From Sinonovacula constricta (taxonomy: Eukaryota > Mollusca > Bivalvia > Cardiida > Solecurtidae), in contig CM017559.1 in NCBI GenBank assembly GCA_007844125.1, positions 36,708,504-36,772,503 of the forward strand: a stretch of 64,000 bases of DNA, written 5' to 3'. Below, in pieces: positions 26,828-40,270 of this stretch. The translations under genes were made by a program, and so were the position numbers. How positions within the stretch are numbered: the first letter of the stretch is position 1; each line of letters opens with the position of its first letter. Under the pieces are notes generated by a model. The model saw nothing but the letters and a program-made list of their open reading frames with translations. It did not search any database and had not been told where the DNA came from.

Positions 26828-26893
26828 GTGGGAGGGTGGGGGTGGGGGTGACCCCCCCCCCCACACACACACACACACGCACCCACCCACCCA
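26828..26893. repeat. G-quadruplex motif followed by C-run and (CA)n/(CCCA)n
   Basis: The plus strand at 26830-26848 has four G-runs (3, 3, 5, 5) separated by single-base loops, the strongest type of quadruplex motif. TGA and about 11 C follow, then CACACA and CCCA repeats. The G-runs can also pair with the C-run as a hairpin. Confidence 0.9.
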
Positions 26894-27063
26894 CAACCAA
26901 CTAGGTAAAAGAATAGAGTACATGTAAGCTTAAAATACTAAGCTTTTACGTCAGTTTTGTCAGTTGACTGCTTCGGTCGAAGTTAGGGTCCCTTGCTGGA
27001 TGTATATATATTTTACTGCGATAGAGTTGAATATATCTTGATTCCCACCACCAACTTTTGTTG

Positions 27064-27245
27064 ATTCGTCCCTGCTGAGCGGGTAAAGTCACCGACGTAA
27101 AACTCATAAGCACCTCATTCGCATGGGGTAGAGTTGCGGTTCAGTTTGCCGGTGGTTCTATCAGGATTGTTTCTGGGATCTTTCTTCATCAACAATTAGT
27201 TGAAAGCCGCCAATATAACCTTACTTATGTCAATGCAATGTAACA
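27064..27245 (+). mobile_element. SINE family A, decayed copy
   Basis: The words CACCGACGTAAAACTCATAA, GCCGCCAATATAACC and GTCAATGCAATGTAAC line up with the A family in order, but both pol III boxes are eroded. It is followed by A/C-rich sequence typical of a SINE tail. Confidence 0.5.
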
Positions 27246-27944
27246 AAACAACAACAAATTAATTAACGCATTTATTGACAGTCGAACATATCCCCAAAAC
27301 ATTAACTGAATAAATTATACGTGCACTTTACAAAGAAATGTGAGGGTTTTGAAACAAAATTAGTTTTAGTACTTGTTTTAATCAGACGGAGAGTGCACAC
27401 TTACTGTCTGTATTGTTGTCGAATTTGTGTGACGACATTGTAATCCGACACTTGTGGTCCTTGTTTATAACACTGCAATCTGTCTGATAACCCACAAATT
27501 GTACTTTAGTTTAACGTGTCTGGAACTCTCTTCGTAAGGTCAGTTCTTACCAATAGAATATTTGCGATTTAATCAGTGAATAGGATGGAAATATATTTCT
27601 ACAGGCTGCACGACACTTGCAGGAGAGTATTGCACAGGGGAATATTATTTTCTATTCTAACTACCCCGATGACCATCTTTATATATAAAGTTGACCATTT
27701 AGCTGCTATACTTGCAATGGTTTGATTTTTTCAAGCAATTCAAAAGTTTGATGAGGAAATGTGTCATTAAAATGAATGTCTTCGTCATTGTCAGTTATAG
27801 CTGCAATGAATCACCCACAATATGTCAACATGAAATTACTATATTGAGCGTTAGTAAGCATGTTTAATTTCCGATTTCCATTTTGCTGGCAATTTTCAGC
27901 ATGCACTCGCATTATAAAACGTATATTGCTGGCAGACACGAGAA
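27246..27944. other. AT-rich stretch without recognised genes
   Basis: No structure was seen. Confidence 0.45.
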
Positions 27945-28200
27945 CGTTTAATGTTCTGTTTTGTTTTTGAGATACATCGCAGCAACCAATTATGATAATT
28001 GTAGCGACTTCCAGCTGTATTGGTCGAGGAAAATCCAAGACAAATGTCTAGATAAAACGATCGGCGCACCGCAGACCAGCTGGAGGACATTCCCACATTT
28101 AGTCCTTCGCCCAGAACGAGACTCGAACCCACGCGAGGAGAGGCGAAGTAGTCAGAGGAGTTACAAGTCGGCGACTATACTATACCACGGGCGCCTCTAT
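27945..28200 (-). mobile_element. tRNA-derived SINE, family A, copy 3
   Basis: On the minus strand it begins GAGGCGCCCGTGGTATAGTA, continues GACTTGTAACTCCTCTGACT, has the B box GGGTTCGAGTCTCG, then a GTCCTCCAGCTGGTCTGCGG stretch, a mutated palindrome (TCTAGACATTTGTCTTGGA) and a CATAATTGG tail. Three open frames over it are by-products of the SINE. Confidence 0.85.
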
Positions 28201-28414
28201 ACAGTCACATTAAAATATAAAAAACATGAACAAACGATAGTGTGTATTTGTATAGAAAACATATTCCATTTAGGTCTTGAATTTAAGTAACGACTATGTT
28301 TTGAAAGCTCTGTTTGTATTCACTTAGTCGCTTTACAGGGATTTTGCTTGCTTTTAATTTGGAACATCATACTTTTAGCTAGGAAACAAAAGGAGACTTG
28401 ATTAGTCAAATCTA

Positions 28415-28615
28415 CTACCTGCATAATATCCGCCTGATATAATATCCACCCTACATAACTTGCGCCTAATATAACATCCGCCCTACATAACATCCGCCTA
28501 ATATAATATCCGTTGTACATAATATCCGCCTAATATACTATATACCCTACATAATATCCCCCTAACAAAATATCCAACTGATATGCTATCCAACTAATGT
28601 CATATCCAACTAATC
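28415..28615. repeat. diverged AT-rich tandem repeat, about 15-16 bp and 31 bp periods
   Basis: The word ATAATATCC or a close variant recurs every 15-16 bp, alternating CGCCTAATATA and CGCCCTACAT contexts, which gives a composite unit of about 31 bp. Units drift to TATCCAACTAAT at the right end. The array is old, judging by its divergence. Confidence 0.75.
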
Positions 28616-29490
28616 TAATTGAATGTAATCTTAAACATGTAAGACTTCATTGGCTTTAGTATTCCGTTCACTGTTACGAATTTCGTCAAGTTTATGACAT
28701 AAGAACCCTGAGAGACAGTTCACTAATTTGTTAGGCGACACATCTGATGCCTTTATGTTTACAAGGATTTCTTGATGGATTTTCCAAGGTTGTGAGGTGT
28801 CATTTTAAGTGCAAAGGCAAATGTATATCTTCATTCTAAACGAACCTTGCTAAAAACATGTAAAAACAAAACAAATATTTAATTGAATTTGTACGGAACA
28901 AAGCCTAAGGAAACAAGTGTGTTTAATCTAAACTGTAGTTATTTCACGATATTGCATGACAAGCATATGCCTCAACAGAACTGTTGTGTCACTCTAAACA
29001 TAAAAGATTAAAGAAAACATGGATTGCAAAGAGAAATGTACTTCTTGGCTGAACTTTTACTGCATTTCCTCTCTAGACAGTATGATTTGGAGAAAAGGGG
29101 TATTGGTATGTTGAAGTTACATTCATGCTCTGTTTAACACTTTTGACAATATTTTGCAGAAAAAGAGGATATTTAAACATATTTTTATTTTATTTTTATG
29201 TTTGTAAGACTATAATGAAATACAAAAGCAAAGTAACCTTAGCAACGGACTTTATTATTAAAATAGATTAATATAAGGTTATTCCAATTAATTGGCTACA
29301 ACATTACCATTGTCATGAATTAATATATATAATTTGTTACTTTAAATTTAAGTAATAAATCTATAATTTACTCATTCAATATACACCTGGTTCAACATAA
29401 AATATTTGTAACAAAGAAAATACAGGAGACCAGATATGTTCAATCTGTCCAAGTAATCATAGATCTCTCTAGGCAACAAAAACACCATGC
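28616..29490. other. AT-rich stretch without recognised genes
   Basis: No repeats or frames of interest. Confidence 0.5.
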
Positions 29491-29569
29491 AACAGATAAC
29501 AATTCAAACTTTGTTTCCTTTACTTAATTATGTTACGAAAGCGTAACATAACAGACAACAATTCAAATT
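29491..29569. repeat. two copies of a 20-bp motif flanking a 10-bp hairpin
   Basis: AACAGATAACAATTCAAACT at 29491 and AACAGACAACAATTCAAATT at 29550 flank a perfect stem TTATGTTACG (29528-29537), loop AAAG, CGTAACATAA (29542-29551). A third copy of the motif is at 31318-31338. These may be ends of a small dispersed element. Confidence 0.6.
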
Positions 29570-31317
29570 GTGGTATCATTTCAAAAATATGTGACAATAG
29601 ATCTGTTTCTCAATAGGCGATTATTTTAGGTATCACGTGACAAAATCGAAAAACAAGACCATAAGTGACATGGCCCCCATTTTTGCATGTAGAAAATGGT
29701 CGCTTTGAAAGTAAAAAACTTAAAACATATACTGAGGAACTTTAACGGAGGTGAAAGGGCGCAAAAAGCAGCTTTAATTTATCGGATTTAGGCGATATTA
29801 TGTCGATTTAATGGCCACTAAAACTGTGCAATGTGCATTAGACTGAGATATGAATAGCGATATATTGCTAGAATAGAGTTTTATCACGTACACATAGAAA
29901 AAACGGTTTGAATGTGTGTGTTTGCATAGTTACTAAGCAACCTTATACGACAAAAATCAAACATTTTAACTGTCTGATTTCCATTTGGAACCATTTTACA
30001 CACCACTTACGAGGCTTGAACTGTAAAACGCGAAAAATGGAAACTTAACACATTTTGTTCAATTATACACACAATGTGAACTACAATAAGTTAAGTAAAC
30101 AGTATTTACTCTAATAATACTTTAGAGCACGCACTAAGTTAACAATGTTAAATTTCACAGAGAGCCGAAAAATGCATAACCCCATAATTATCATCATTTA
30201 AGCGAGTTGGCGAGCGGATGTTTCATCCACGCACTTCTTCTATTCAACTTAGTACGAAACACATCTTTTTATTTAGTTTAATCTTATAACATACTAAATG
30301 AACAAAAGAAATATCGCTTTTTGCCTTTCGTTATTCGAAGATACGATCTACACATAAAGTAAATCCTTTGTCGTATTAAAAAGAGCCATGATTCATTAGC
30401 TATTCCAAACACGTTTCCTATCAGCAAAAACCTTTACACATCTGTGGGTATAAGTCTTTTTGGTGACTTGAAATTGTTAAGTGAACCGCACAGTAGGAGT
30501 TTGGGTCATAAAACTGCCATGACAGAGATAAGCTGTATTTATAACCAATCAGCATGATGAGCGTGTCGTGTAGCATCCCTTACTCTCCGACCTCAAACCG
30601 GTTACATAATGTCCAGCTCATAACCTTAATAAAATAATAAAACACGTGACAACGTTCAGTACCCGTTTCAGGCCACAAGACAAAACCAGAAGTGTTGAAG
30701 TTTCTAATTATCAGTGTAAAAAAATGACACCAAAATATTTCTGTACAAACTATTTTACGATCAGTACAAATTAAGTGGAACATAAGGCTTCTGTTCAAAC
30801 GTGTTTAGTCATAGTGTTGTTAAATCTATATTAATTATTGAATAATCAAATAGCAATATGAATACAGGTAGTGATACACGTTAACGAAAGTATGAAAGTA
30901 AACGTGTTAACTTTGAATCAATCACTCCATTTCATCAAATTATACAGGTACGGCATTCCTACCCGGTGCGGATATATATATAGAAATGCAGTACCTGTTT
31001 AATATATATACAATAAACACAAAAGTTGACATCAATGTTTATACGGACATTTTGGCGATAGCTGTGCCGCTGAAGTTTGCTCATTATCCACGCACATGCC
31101 TGTGTATACTGTGAGATACAGTCAATGTACCTAAACGTCGAGACCATTCTCTATATAAGATCAATGTACCGAACCGGTCATTTTCCGATACGCATGTAAA
31201 TCGCAACTCCTGTCACGTATGGCCTTGTTTTGAATCTTGCAGGTCACGTGACTCTCTAAGATCAGCCGTCTTTACCTGAAACAATACCTAAAATAATACC
31301 AGAAACAAACGTAAAAT
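29570..31317. other. AT-rich stretch without recognised genes
   Basis: No coding signal was seen; frames are at most 72 codons long. Confidence 0.45.
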
Positions 31318-31338
31318 AACAGACAACAATTCAAACTT
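31318..31338. repeat. third copy of the AACAGACAACAATTCAAA motif
   Basis: It matches 29550-29569 over 18 consecutive bases, and CTT follows it, as CT follows the 29491 copy. Confidence 0.55.
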
Positions 31339-33309
31339 AGGGTCGCTTATACTAAATTTTGGGACAATAGCAGATAAAAGGTAATGGCATACATCCTTAT
31401 CATCTATCTATACGTTCAAACACAAAATGGTTTATATATATATAACAAACAGCAATACTAAAAGTTTACATATCTTATAATAACAGTCCAGTTCTTAACT
31501 GTGATCGGTTCAGATCTTATTTTTATAATATTTAATGTCGGACATTTTTATTTAAATTGCTTCACATCTGCAATAAAGTTCATGAAACACAGATATATGT
31601 ATATAGATTATATCTTTTTTGAAATAATCAAGAAAACAAACAAAAATAGAAATGTATTGAGAACAGGATAATGAGTTATATAACATTATAAAAACAAATA
31701 CGAAAACAAAGGATAAAGAAAAGGGTATTTTGAAAACGCTGAATCAGTTGTCTGAGGTCTTCACCCGCCATTAACAGCTGAACATCTGTTAATTCATAAT
31801 TGTTTTACTGAGATATATCTTAAAACAAAACAAACACATTTATTTAAGGAATGTGTGCGATGTTTAACGAAATACAACTGGACACATCTGCATCGATTTG
31901 GTGTGGCAAAAGTGCCTCAGAAAGCTCCGTCAAATTTCCCGTTTACCACTGTGCAAGTCGGAACATAGCTAGAATATTCCAGGATCCTTTCAATCTCATG
32001 ACCCGAGTTTTGGGGCGGTGGCGCTTGCGAGAGTTATGAGAGCTGGATTTCAGAAGCACACAGGAAGAAGTAGTACGTATACAGAACAAATAGGTATCAC
32101 CAAGGAGACCATATGTCAAATGTTAACATTAATATTGTTATTTGTTTTAACTGGAAGTTCATTATATTGTGTAATTCAGATATACATAAAATGCAGATTT
32201 GTGAATGAACAATACCGCGTACGAATGCCATTCATTGACGAGAGGACAGTACCGAAATAGGGAGCGAACTGCTATTGGAATGAGTGCTCCACTGACACTG
32301 CATCGTCTCTTAGGCCAAGCTATTTGAGATATCCCGTGCGGAGCATTCTGCGGCTTGGAACCACGGTTTGCAATAACATTGGTCAATCGTATCATCTCAG
32401 TCTTAACCTACCGCTCGCCTTCGGAGACGAAGTGCCCACTCGGTATTTTAGATTCATACCACAAGGGAGGTGGGGATGGGGGAATAGTAAGAGATAGTAG
32501 TTAATTTGAAACTTAGTTTGTTTTGGTCGAATCCGGTAGAATGTATGAGAATTTATTTTAGACCTAACTTAAATTAAAATGCAAAGTTGTATAGAAAGTA
32601 TTGAATATTTAATAAAACGGTTACTATCATGGAATGTTAGTGACTTTGGTGTAACGTTTGTCTCAATGAATAATCTCTATTTTAGAAGAGGTGTTTATTT
32701 GCAGCTGAATACTTGCCTTCTTTCCATTTTCTGTTGCGTTCTACATTGGATTTACTACAGAATAATTTTGACCATTGTTTGGAAACCTGTAATCACGGAT
32801 AGAGTAAAACCTGTACCGCCCGAACAGCGCTTCTGAGCGCTTTGAATTTTTCCCGGCGTAACTACGGTTTAGAAGCAGGCGCTTCCCGTTAAAATTGACT
32901 GTTGTCTAAAATATTTTATTTACTGCTTTACGCGGAACCGTTATGGTTATAGGCCAGTGACGAGAAAATTTAAATAGACTGTCAACGGATTTGCAAAATC
33001 CAACTTGCAAAAGTCCAAGAAACCAAGAAAAAATTTCTTAAATTCAGGTATTACATGATTCAAAAGATTACATGTTTTTTTAATTTTGTATAACTGTTAT
33101 TGTGTTATATTGATTATAGTTTGTTTTGATATGATGCCTGGTAAATATGTAATACATGCAATTTGTAATTTGTAACACTTAATTGTGTAAATTTGAAATT
33201 TAATATGTTTTTGATATTACATCTGTTTAACTTGTATTGTATTTTGTATCATTGTTGTAATAATTTACTTAACTGAGTTATAGTTAATTTAATATTCTAG
33301 GGGTGGAGG
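31339..33309. other. mixed stretch without recognised genes
   Basis: It is AT-rich, with a GC-richer patch at about 32210-32480 and a perfect hairpin AGCGCT-TCTG-AGCGCT at 32826-32841. Overlapping frames of 62-85 codons at 31851-32836 have no motif I recognise. The GC-richer patch may be an old repeat remnant. Confidence 0.4.
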
Positions 33310-34045
33310 TGTTATGTACAATAATACACCAGCGTTTAAGGTTACGCTAGTCAGGTTAAGGGTTGTTTACCGTTGTGGTTTTGATGACGTAGCATTCGCG
33401 TATCTGCTAGAAGAAAAGGATCATGCTAGAAAGTTCAATTGTTTATTTTTAACTGGTTTTCGAGAATGTTCTGGGTCCGTGAATGTTCTGGAAATTCTTT
33501 GGGTATATATAAGGGCGTGTTTGCTGAATTAAAGTAAGTTTGGAAGTTTGGATAAAAAGTTTGCTTTAGAGATTGGACATATACTCGTAGTTTGGAAATA
33601 CTTGCAGCTTCTATCTTAAATCTTTCTGTGTTGGAACTTACGTGGACTTAATATATTCTACAGTGATATAATATTAATGTGTTGAATTTGGAATATATAA
33701 TTAACATTCGTGTATTGTTCTACCTTTGGATTATTTCAACTGTGCTTATCTACGAGGACATTCTACCAATAACTCTTCAGGAATATTCGACGTTGGATTA
33801 TTTGTTGCATTGTTAAAGGGACACCTCCTAAAGGGACAAACTGTAAGCTAACATTTATTTTGCCTTCTGAAATTTTGTTTCATTTATTTGTTATTGTTTT
33901 ATTACGCCATAGTTTTAATTGTTTATTAAAATAAAACATTATTGTACTAGTTTGTTGCTGGCTTGTTCTTTCTTTTACACCATTTCGTCGTTTAGTAAAC
34001 GTGCCACTTTATAAATAAACTTATATAGCGACACCGGTCGTAACA
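33310..34045 (+). mobile_element. LTR-like element, copy 2 (probable solo LTR)
   Basis: This is the 736-bp second copy of the repeat at 4144-4877, in the same orientation, with matching ends TGTTATGTAC and GGTCGTAACA. It has TATATATAAG at 33504-33513 and AATAAA at 33930-33935. The flanks (GGAGG before, CAGGA after) show no clear target duplication. The 72-codon frame at 33314-33532 is interrupted in copy 1 and is not treated as a gene. The 28 kb between the copies holds no retroviral-type frames, so they are unlikely to be the paired LTRs of one element. Confidence 0.68.
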
Positions 34046-36739
34046 CAGGAAAACAGAAACCTTGCTGAAATTAGATAGCGGGCTGTTTTTTGATGTGCTT
34101 ACTTCAGGTTGAAAATGTTGTCTTTACATTTTGAAATTTTTTTAAATGTTGTCCAGTAATTTTTTTCAGTTCTTTTATTATTCACTCATTTGATCTCAAA
34201 ACAATACTTAAAACATGTTTACAGTTTCATAGTTGTTTTCTTCGTATAAGTGTTACATGTTACAGTCATGAGTCCGCGATCATCTAGTAGCTGCCGTGTA
34301 CTGATCTTTTTATCAAGCGGAAGTCTATGAGAACACAGAAGGCTGAGACTGTGGTCACAGTAGCCTAGCCAAACGTTTCCTGTGTTTAGTTTTGCCTACC
34401 TGATTGCCGCTTTGTCGAAATTTTATGACGATTATTGTTGTATTCCTTTTAACGATTCATTTTCAAGGATGAAAGACTTAAGACACAATCTTTGACGAAT
34501 TTAGTTGTATGTTTATTAGTTATTTTAAATTTGCTTTTAGTGCTGGCCAGTAAAGTTTACCAAACATCGCCAAAGTCAATTGCTACAAATTTTATTTCAG
34601 GCAAAGTTTGCTAGCTTGTTGGGTCTCCAGAGTACGATTTATCTCGGACTGTGTCACCTTTAGCGTACTTCATTTGAAGTCATGTGTCAATATTGAGGTC
34701 GAGTGCTGGACACAGGAACTTTACAAGAATGCACAATGATACACATAACGGCCGTTTTGCATTCATTATTAAAATCTGTATGAAGAAAAGGGACGTCTGC
34801 ACTTAATTTTTACGAAATGTACCTATACCTTTAGTTCGAAGTGAGTCCGCAAAGTGTCGAGTATGAAGAGAAGCAAAATAACAAGGTGGTATCGGGCATG
34901 GCTGAAAAAAAACATAGAATAGCTGGATGGTCATGCTAAAATTTGCGTGTTATGGGCCTATATTTGTGCAAAACTTGTCACATAACACCACAACTTGGCT
35001 TGATCATAGATGGCTGTTTTAAGAATCCTTGACATTTAAAAAACGCGGCATTTGCTTTCACGAAGCACTGCACTCCGTCATGCATTTATAAGTTGTTATT
35101 TTTAGGAGTAAGGTTGAAGCTGCATTTTCATTCTAATATAGACAGTTTTAAAAGTTGCTTATCTATTTGTATAAATCCTCTAAGAATTTCCCCGAAAATG
35201 TTATTTTTCTTTGGAAAAAAAAACGACAAGTACAATTTTCAATATTTAATTATACATATACACATTTCTTTTGTATCGCAGATTAGACGTCATCACGACA
35301 TTTGTGTCTCATTTAAGTGTCGCATATTCCATCGCTAGAAGATCTACAATTACCGTTTTATTCAGAGGATCTAACCATCGTTCCTCTGCTTATTAGGAAC
35401 AAATGAGATGAATCCCAAACAATGAACTGTCTTTACAATGCCCAATTCCTAACAATGTGCAAAAGAAACAATATATAATTTTAAAGAAAGATACTGTTGA
35501 AAGAAAAAAATCTAAAATATTACTTTGTTTCCATCACAACAATTTGCATTGAAGATTGCATTGCATTGTTCACTGTAATGCTATAAAAATCAGATTGAAT
35601 GGATTTAGTACTGTTTTGCACTTGGTATCTGCAAATCATTTAAATTGAATGTTTCTTGTGCATGCACATTGCACTTTTCTAGAATTACCACTTTGCATAA
35701 TAAGTTATCCTACAAATTTAATAATAAATGATATCAAACATTGTTTTCGCATTTCAACTGAAAATTTATCCTCAAGCAACCCTTGACAAGGAATCAAGCG
35801 AATTCAACGAAATAACCGGTGATTATTGGTGAAATGCATAAGATATTTATCCGCCTCCCATGTTTTCTAAGGAAACTGCTTTCGATTCCTTAAGCATAAT
35901 TGTTTGATCCAATATAATATACACTGTCAAAACTTCAAAGTTTCACAAACATAAATATGCCCTGTCTTTAGATAAATCAATTCAGGCACAAAATTAAATG
36001 CACTCCGATAAAACATAGACGACCTAGCAAAAATAATATGCAACGAAATCAATAGAAATGAGGGGTTCCATTTTAATTTTAGAATAACTTGTAGTGCGTG
36101 TAACTGATTGACTGCTGTCGGTCCAAAGTTCGATACTATACAAAGTATGACAGTAAACTGTACCGAAACAATATTGATGTAAAGCAACCACGGGCGTTCA
36201 TTTTAAATAATTACATACTTTATTTGACGCACGACAACAACGGACATTTGCAGAGTGCCAAAATAGGTACCTTATGTTAAAATGGTACGAAGTCTGTAAC
36301 GCGTTATAACCACCCGGAACACCTCTGTCACATAATATTCCTGTCCGTTTACCACCGAGTAGTTAAGAATATAGATAACTACAACAACAGCCGTTGGATA
36401 TTTTCTAAGGCATTCCATACAGGTCGCCGCACGTAAGCTCGGAAGCCAACAGCATGTTTATTTATTTAAATTTAAATACATATATTCGTTTTATACATTT
36501 TAATAATAACTGTTTATAGGTTTCTGATTTTATTGGAGAGATTTTGTTCTTTTTGAAAGGAAATACGAGAGCGATTTTGTCCGCGTATGCTACATTTGAG
36601 TAGAAAGGATTTTGTTCAGGGATGTTGTCGTACACATGACGACAGGTCTGCGCGTCAAATTTTTTAACTGAGGTGAAAACTGATATGACGCCTGTACTTA
36701 ACCTAAAGTAAGTTAAACACTTATTGTCACACTATACCT
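34046..36739. other. AT-rich stretch without recognised genes
   Basis: The open frames are 81-86 codons long at most and carry no motif. I see no repeat family members. Confidence 0.45.
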
Positions 36740-37380
36740 TATGCCATTCACGGACACGGACGGAAAAGTTACATAGACTTCCAACTCTCCTATAGCGAAA
36801 TTGACGCGAGCCGGTCTCGGCAAGCTCCCGCTATCGAAGTGAGCACCGTACAATATACATAACGTACAGTAATCGTACGAATTAAGGACCTGTAACGGGT
36901 AATAAACGAACACGAACGAATGAATAACGGACACATTATGAATGAATCAAAATAAACCTGGCGTCAACTAATGTTTTTCCATAACATCTGTTCGTTCGAT
37001 GTGTGCTCGTTCGATGTGTGCCATAAATTATTTTTCGGAAGTCATTCGAAAGAATCTGTCTGACGTACAGCTCTTCTCCGGTACATATTCGGTTTATTCG
37101 TTATTTTTGTTTGCACATCAGACCAAACGTACATCAACGGACGAACAAGAATCGGATACCGACTGCATGAGATCTGGAATGAAGATGGCTATCCGGTGTC
37201 AAGTTTTACATTTTCAAAACTTGCTAACGGAATCACCGGACAATGGACGGATTTAACAAAGCAGAAACGGACATTGAATGAATGCGAACGGATACGGCAG
37301 ATTGTATTTCTTCGATGTTCGTACGATACGGCAGATTGTATCCGTTAATTGCCCGGTTGCCCGGTTGCGACTTCCGATGT
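36740..37380. other. CpG-dense block with repeated ACGGA words
   Basis: CpG is visibly far more frequent here than in the flanks. The words ACGGAC, CGGACGG and CGAACG recur on the plus strand. GTTCGATGTGTG occurs twice around 36994-37021. GATACGGCAGATTGTAT occurs at 37291 and 37325, and AACGGATAC (37287-37295) pairs with GTATCCGTT (37338-37346). An 85-codon frame covers 36999-37256. It could be a decayed DNA transposon with subterminal repeats or an unmethylated regulatory patch. Confidence 0.4.
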
Positions 37381-40270
37381 AGTGGGACCATATGATAAGA
37401 TCCTAACGCTTCATAATATGGTATTACCGTAATCTATTGACCCTTTAGTTACATTTTACATCAACGAACAAGTCTGGAAAAATAGTCAAGGGATCCAATA
37501 TCAAAACGAAATCCTCAAAAGTGTTATCCTACTCAAGATGGCTTTGTGTTGCCTTTGAAGGTTAGTCGGCAAATGTGCCATCGGGGAATGACAAACAAAG
37601 AATAAATGCTCAGTTAATGATACCCCCAAAGACTTACTTTGAAAACGAGCTGTCTGCAGTCTTGTTCAAACCGAAAAAGCTTAGAAATAAATGTTTCGTG
37701 GCAATGCCCAATTAACTAGATAGCGTTTGTATAAGACCGCTTCTGCGTCATGTAACCTTAGGTAAAAATAAATAACATTTTCATGCAATATAAACGAAAT
37801 AGTGCTTAATATTATTTACAATATTATTAAAGAATCGGCTTAAGATCGATTGAGAAAAGTCACACGTTCTTTGTCATTGAAGTATTGCTACAATTATACT
37901 TGGTACGTGATCCTTAAAGGCATTATAAAGGTACAGGTATAACTTAACATGACTAAACAAAAGGCAATAACAAACCTTCAAATTTTAGAAGGAAAACGTG
38001 GACCTTGCCAGACTTCCCAGTTCCCTTAAAGCCTGAAAAATGAAAAAGTATTTAAGTGAAAGCTTATGTCGAGTGGTATTAATATAAGTTGAAAGTTGAA
38101 GTCCCAGTCGACTTTGAATTAAATGGTTTAAAGTTATGCATATATTCTAAAATAATTATAATGAAATCAAATGACATTTATCGTCTTTAAATTTTATGTT
38201 TGGCTATTCGGTTTGGTACTTAAAGGAAAACAAGTTAAATATCTTTGGGTTTATGTTACCCAAAATACAATTTTAGTGCTACGTGTATTTTAAACCGAAT
38301 GGTTAATTGAGTCGTTGCTTTATGAAAATGATTACTTTCTGTATAACCAAGAAATTGATGTACTCCAGATTGTCATTGCTAAACAAGCTTTAATCCCTCC
38401 TTTGAACGTATGAACAATTTGGTTAATAAACGTGTATCTCATTTAAATCTGTTATAAGCTACCACGTCATAAAGTATATGTGTTTGTTCTGGATGCGCCT
38501 CAGCACATGGCCTACGTGATTTTAATTGACTGTATCTCGGCGGTAGGATATGAACATGTGTGTAGGTCATGGCGTTCTGAGCCAGGCCTCGCACCTGGAT
38601 AATTAGTACCGGTATTCCCTTACATGTGTTTCCTTGTGGTAGTCACGCCACGTTAGTTTCTTATTTGCCAATTTATAGCACAAACATACACCAGTAATAT
38701 AAAAATATCTTACTAAGGCACGTGACTTTGAACTTATGTCCATGTCTTCAGCAAAATATATATCAGACATTATTATCTGGATTTCACAGCTAACTTAGCG
38801 ATTCACAAACATATGTGTCTCTTACCCAGTTTACATTTTTGTACATAAATCTTTATTTTACTATCCAAGTACAATCAATCTATTTTCCATCAGGCCAATC
38901 GCCATTTCACATTATAAAAATATGCGATGTTTCTTTGAAAATAATATACATGCATCAAAAAGTGATCACAGCGATGTCATACATTGTATTTAAGTAGACT
39001 CTAGTAGTATATTGTTGAACGTTCATTTGTTGATGAATGGTGTTCGGCTGTTTTACTGTATCTGAATGAAAAAATAGTACTTCTCTTTTCTTTGTAGGTG
39101 TTTTTGTTTTGATTTTAGTTGTTTTTGTTGTTATTTGCCCTGTAACAGATTAACAGTACTTCAAAAATATAACTTCTTAGCTGTCAGTTTTTTATTATCA
39201 TTTTCTCAATCTGTTTGCAGCGTAAACGCGGCGCAATATTATTAGACATTGCTTATGGCTTTAATCTAACTGAACAGTACCGTGTAATGCCAAGCCTTGC
39301 AAGCAAGAACACTGAGTGTCTTGTTGAAGCCATTTTCGGTTCCCATTGATCTGCTATGGTGTCAACTTTAATTAAAGTTGTACAATTCCCGATTGGCTAC
39401 ATTTGCAACGAACACATAGGATACTGTTCAAATATAGGAACGATATCACTTTGACAAATTACTAGAAATTAGGATGGCTTAACGCAAAACAGCCAAACAA
39501 AGGCAGTATTTACAAAATGTTAATTCTTAAAAAAAAAACAAATAAAGGCCGTATGCTTCGAAAATTATAATCATTGTATTGGCAACAAGATAACAAAGAT
39601 ATATTTGTCATTTTATCACAGTAATTTAAAACAGAGAGTGAATTTATTTTACAAAAAGTCAGTAGCAGGAAACCTTATGACCATGAGCAAGCTGAAATGT
39701 CTGGATTTACAAAACAAGTTAAATGATATTACTTCATATTTCCTCAAAAACCTCGGGGCTATTTATTGAGTTATTATTCATAATTATGCCTTTCGGTTCT
39801 CGTGAGTACGAATATTTAAATTTCAATTTTAATTGCTCAGTCATATCGTATTTTCAATTTGCAATTAATCAGAAACGTGTCATAATTGTTAATTATTTTC
39901 AATGATTGTTTTCTGTCAGAACAGACGGTATCAAATATTTTCTTTGTGAAATTCAATATGTCACATCTCTTATTGGTTATTTAGCACAATTATATCGCTT
40001 GGCTGTAATGCATGATGCGATACAAATATTTTTTTCATCTTTCACATACATTCCTGTATATGATGATGACATTTTTCCGTTTTCGTTGAAAACAAACATT
40101 TATATGTGGTTAATATCTTTCTTTGACTATTACATTGATTATTTCGACATGACGGGGATACACCAAACTACATACCTAATTAATATCGAAGCTTATCGCA
40201 CAATTATTTTAAACATGTCCGTCTAGAATAAATGGTTAAAATGGCTGATTAAAGAGTATCATAACGATGT
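37381..40270. other. AT-rich stretch without recognised genes
   Basis: A 106-codon frame at 39906-40226 is AT-rich and has no motif. Nothing else was seen. Confidence 0.45.

Noticed and set aside
27811..28290. Three overlapping frames suggesting a small gene
   Set aside because: All are explained by the family A SINE on the minus strand.
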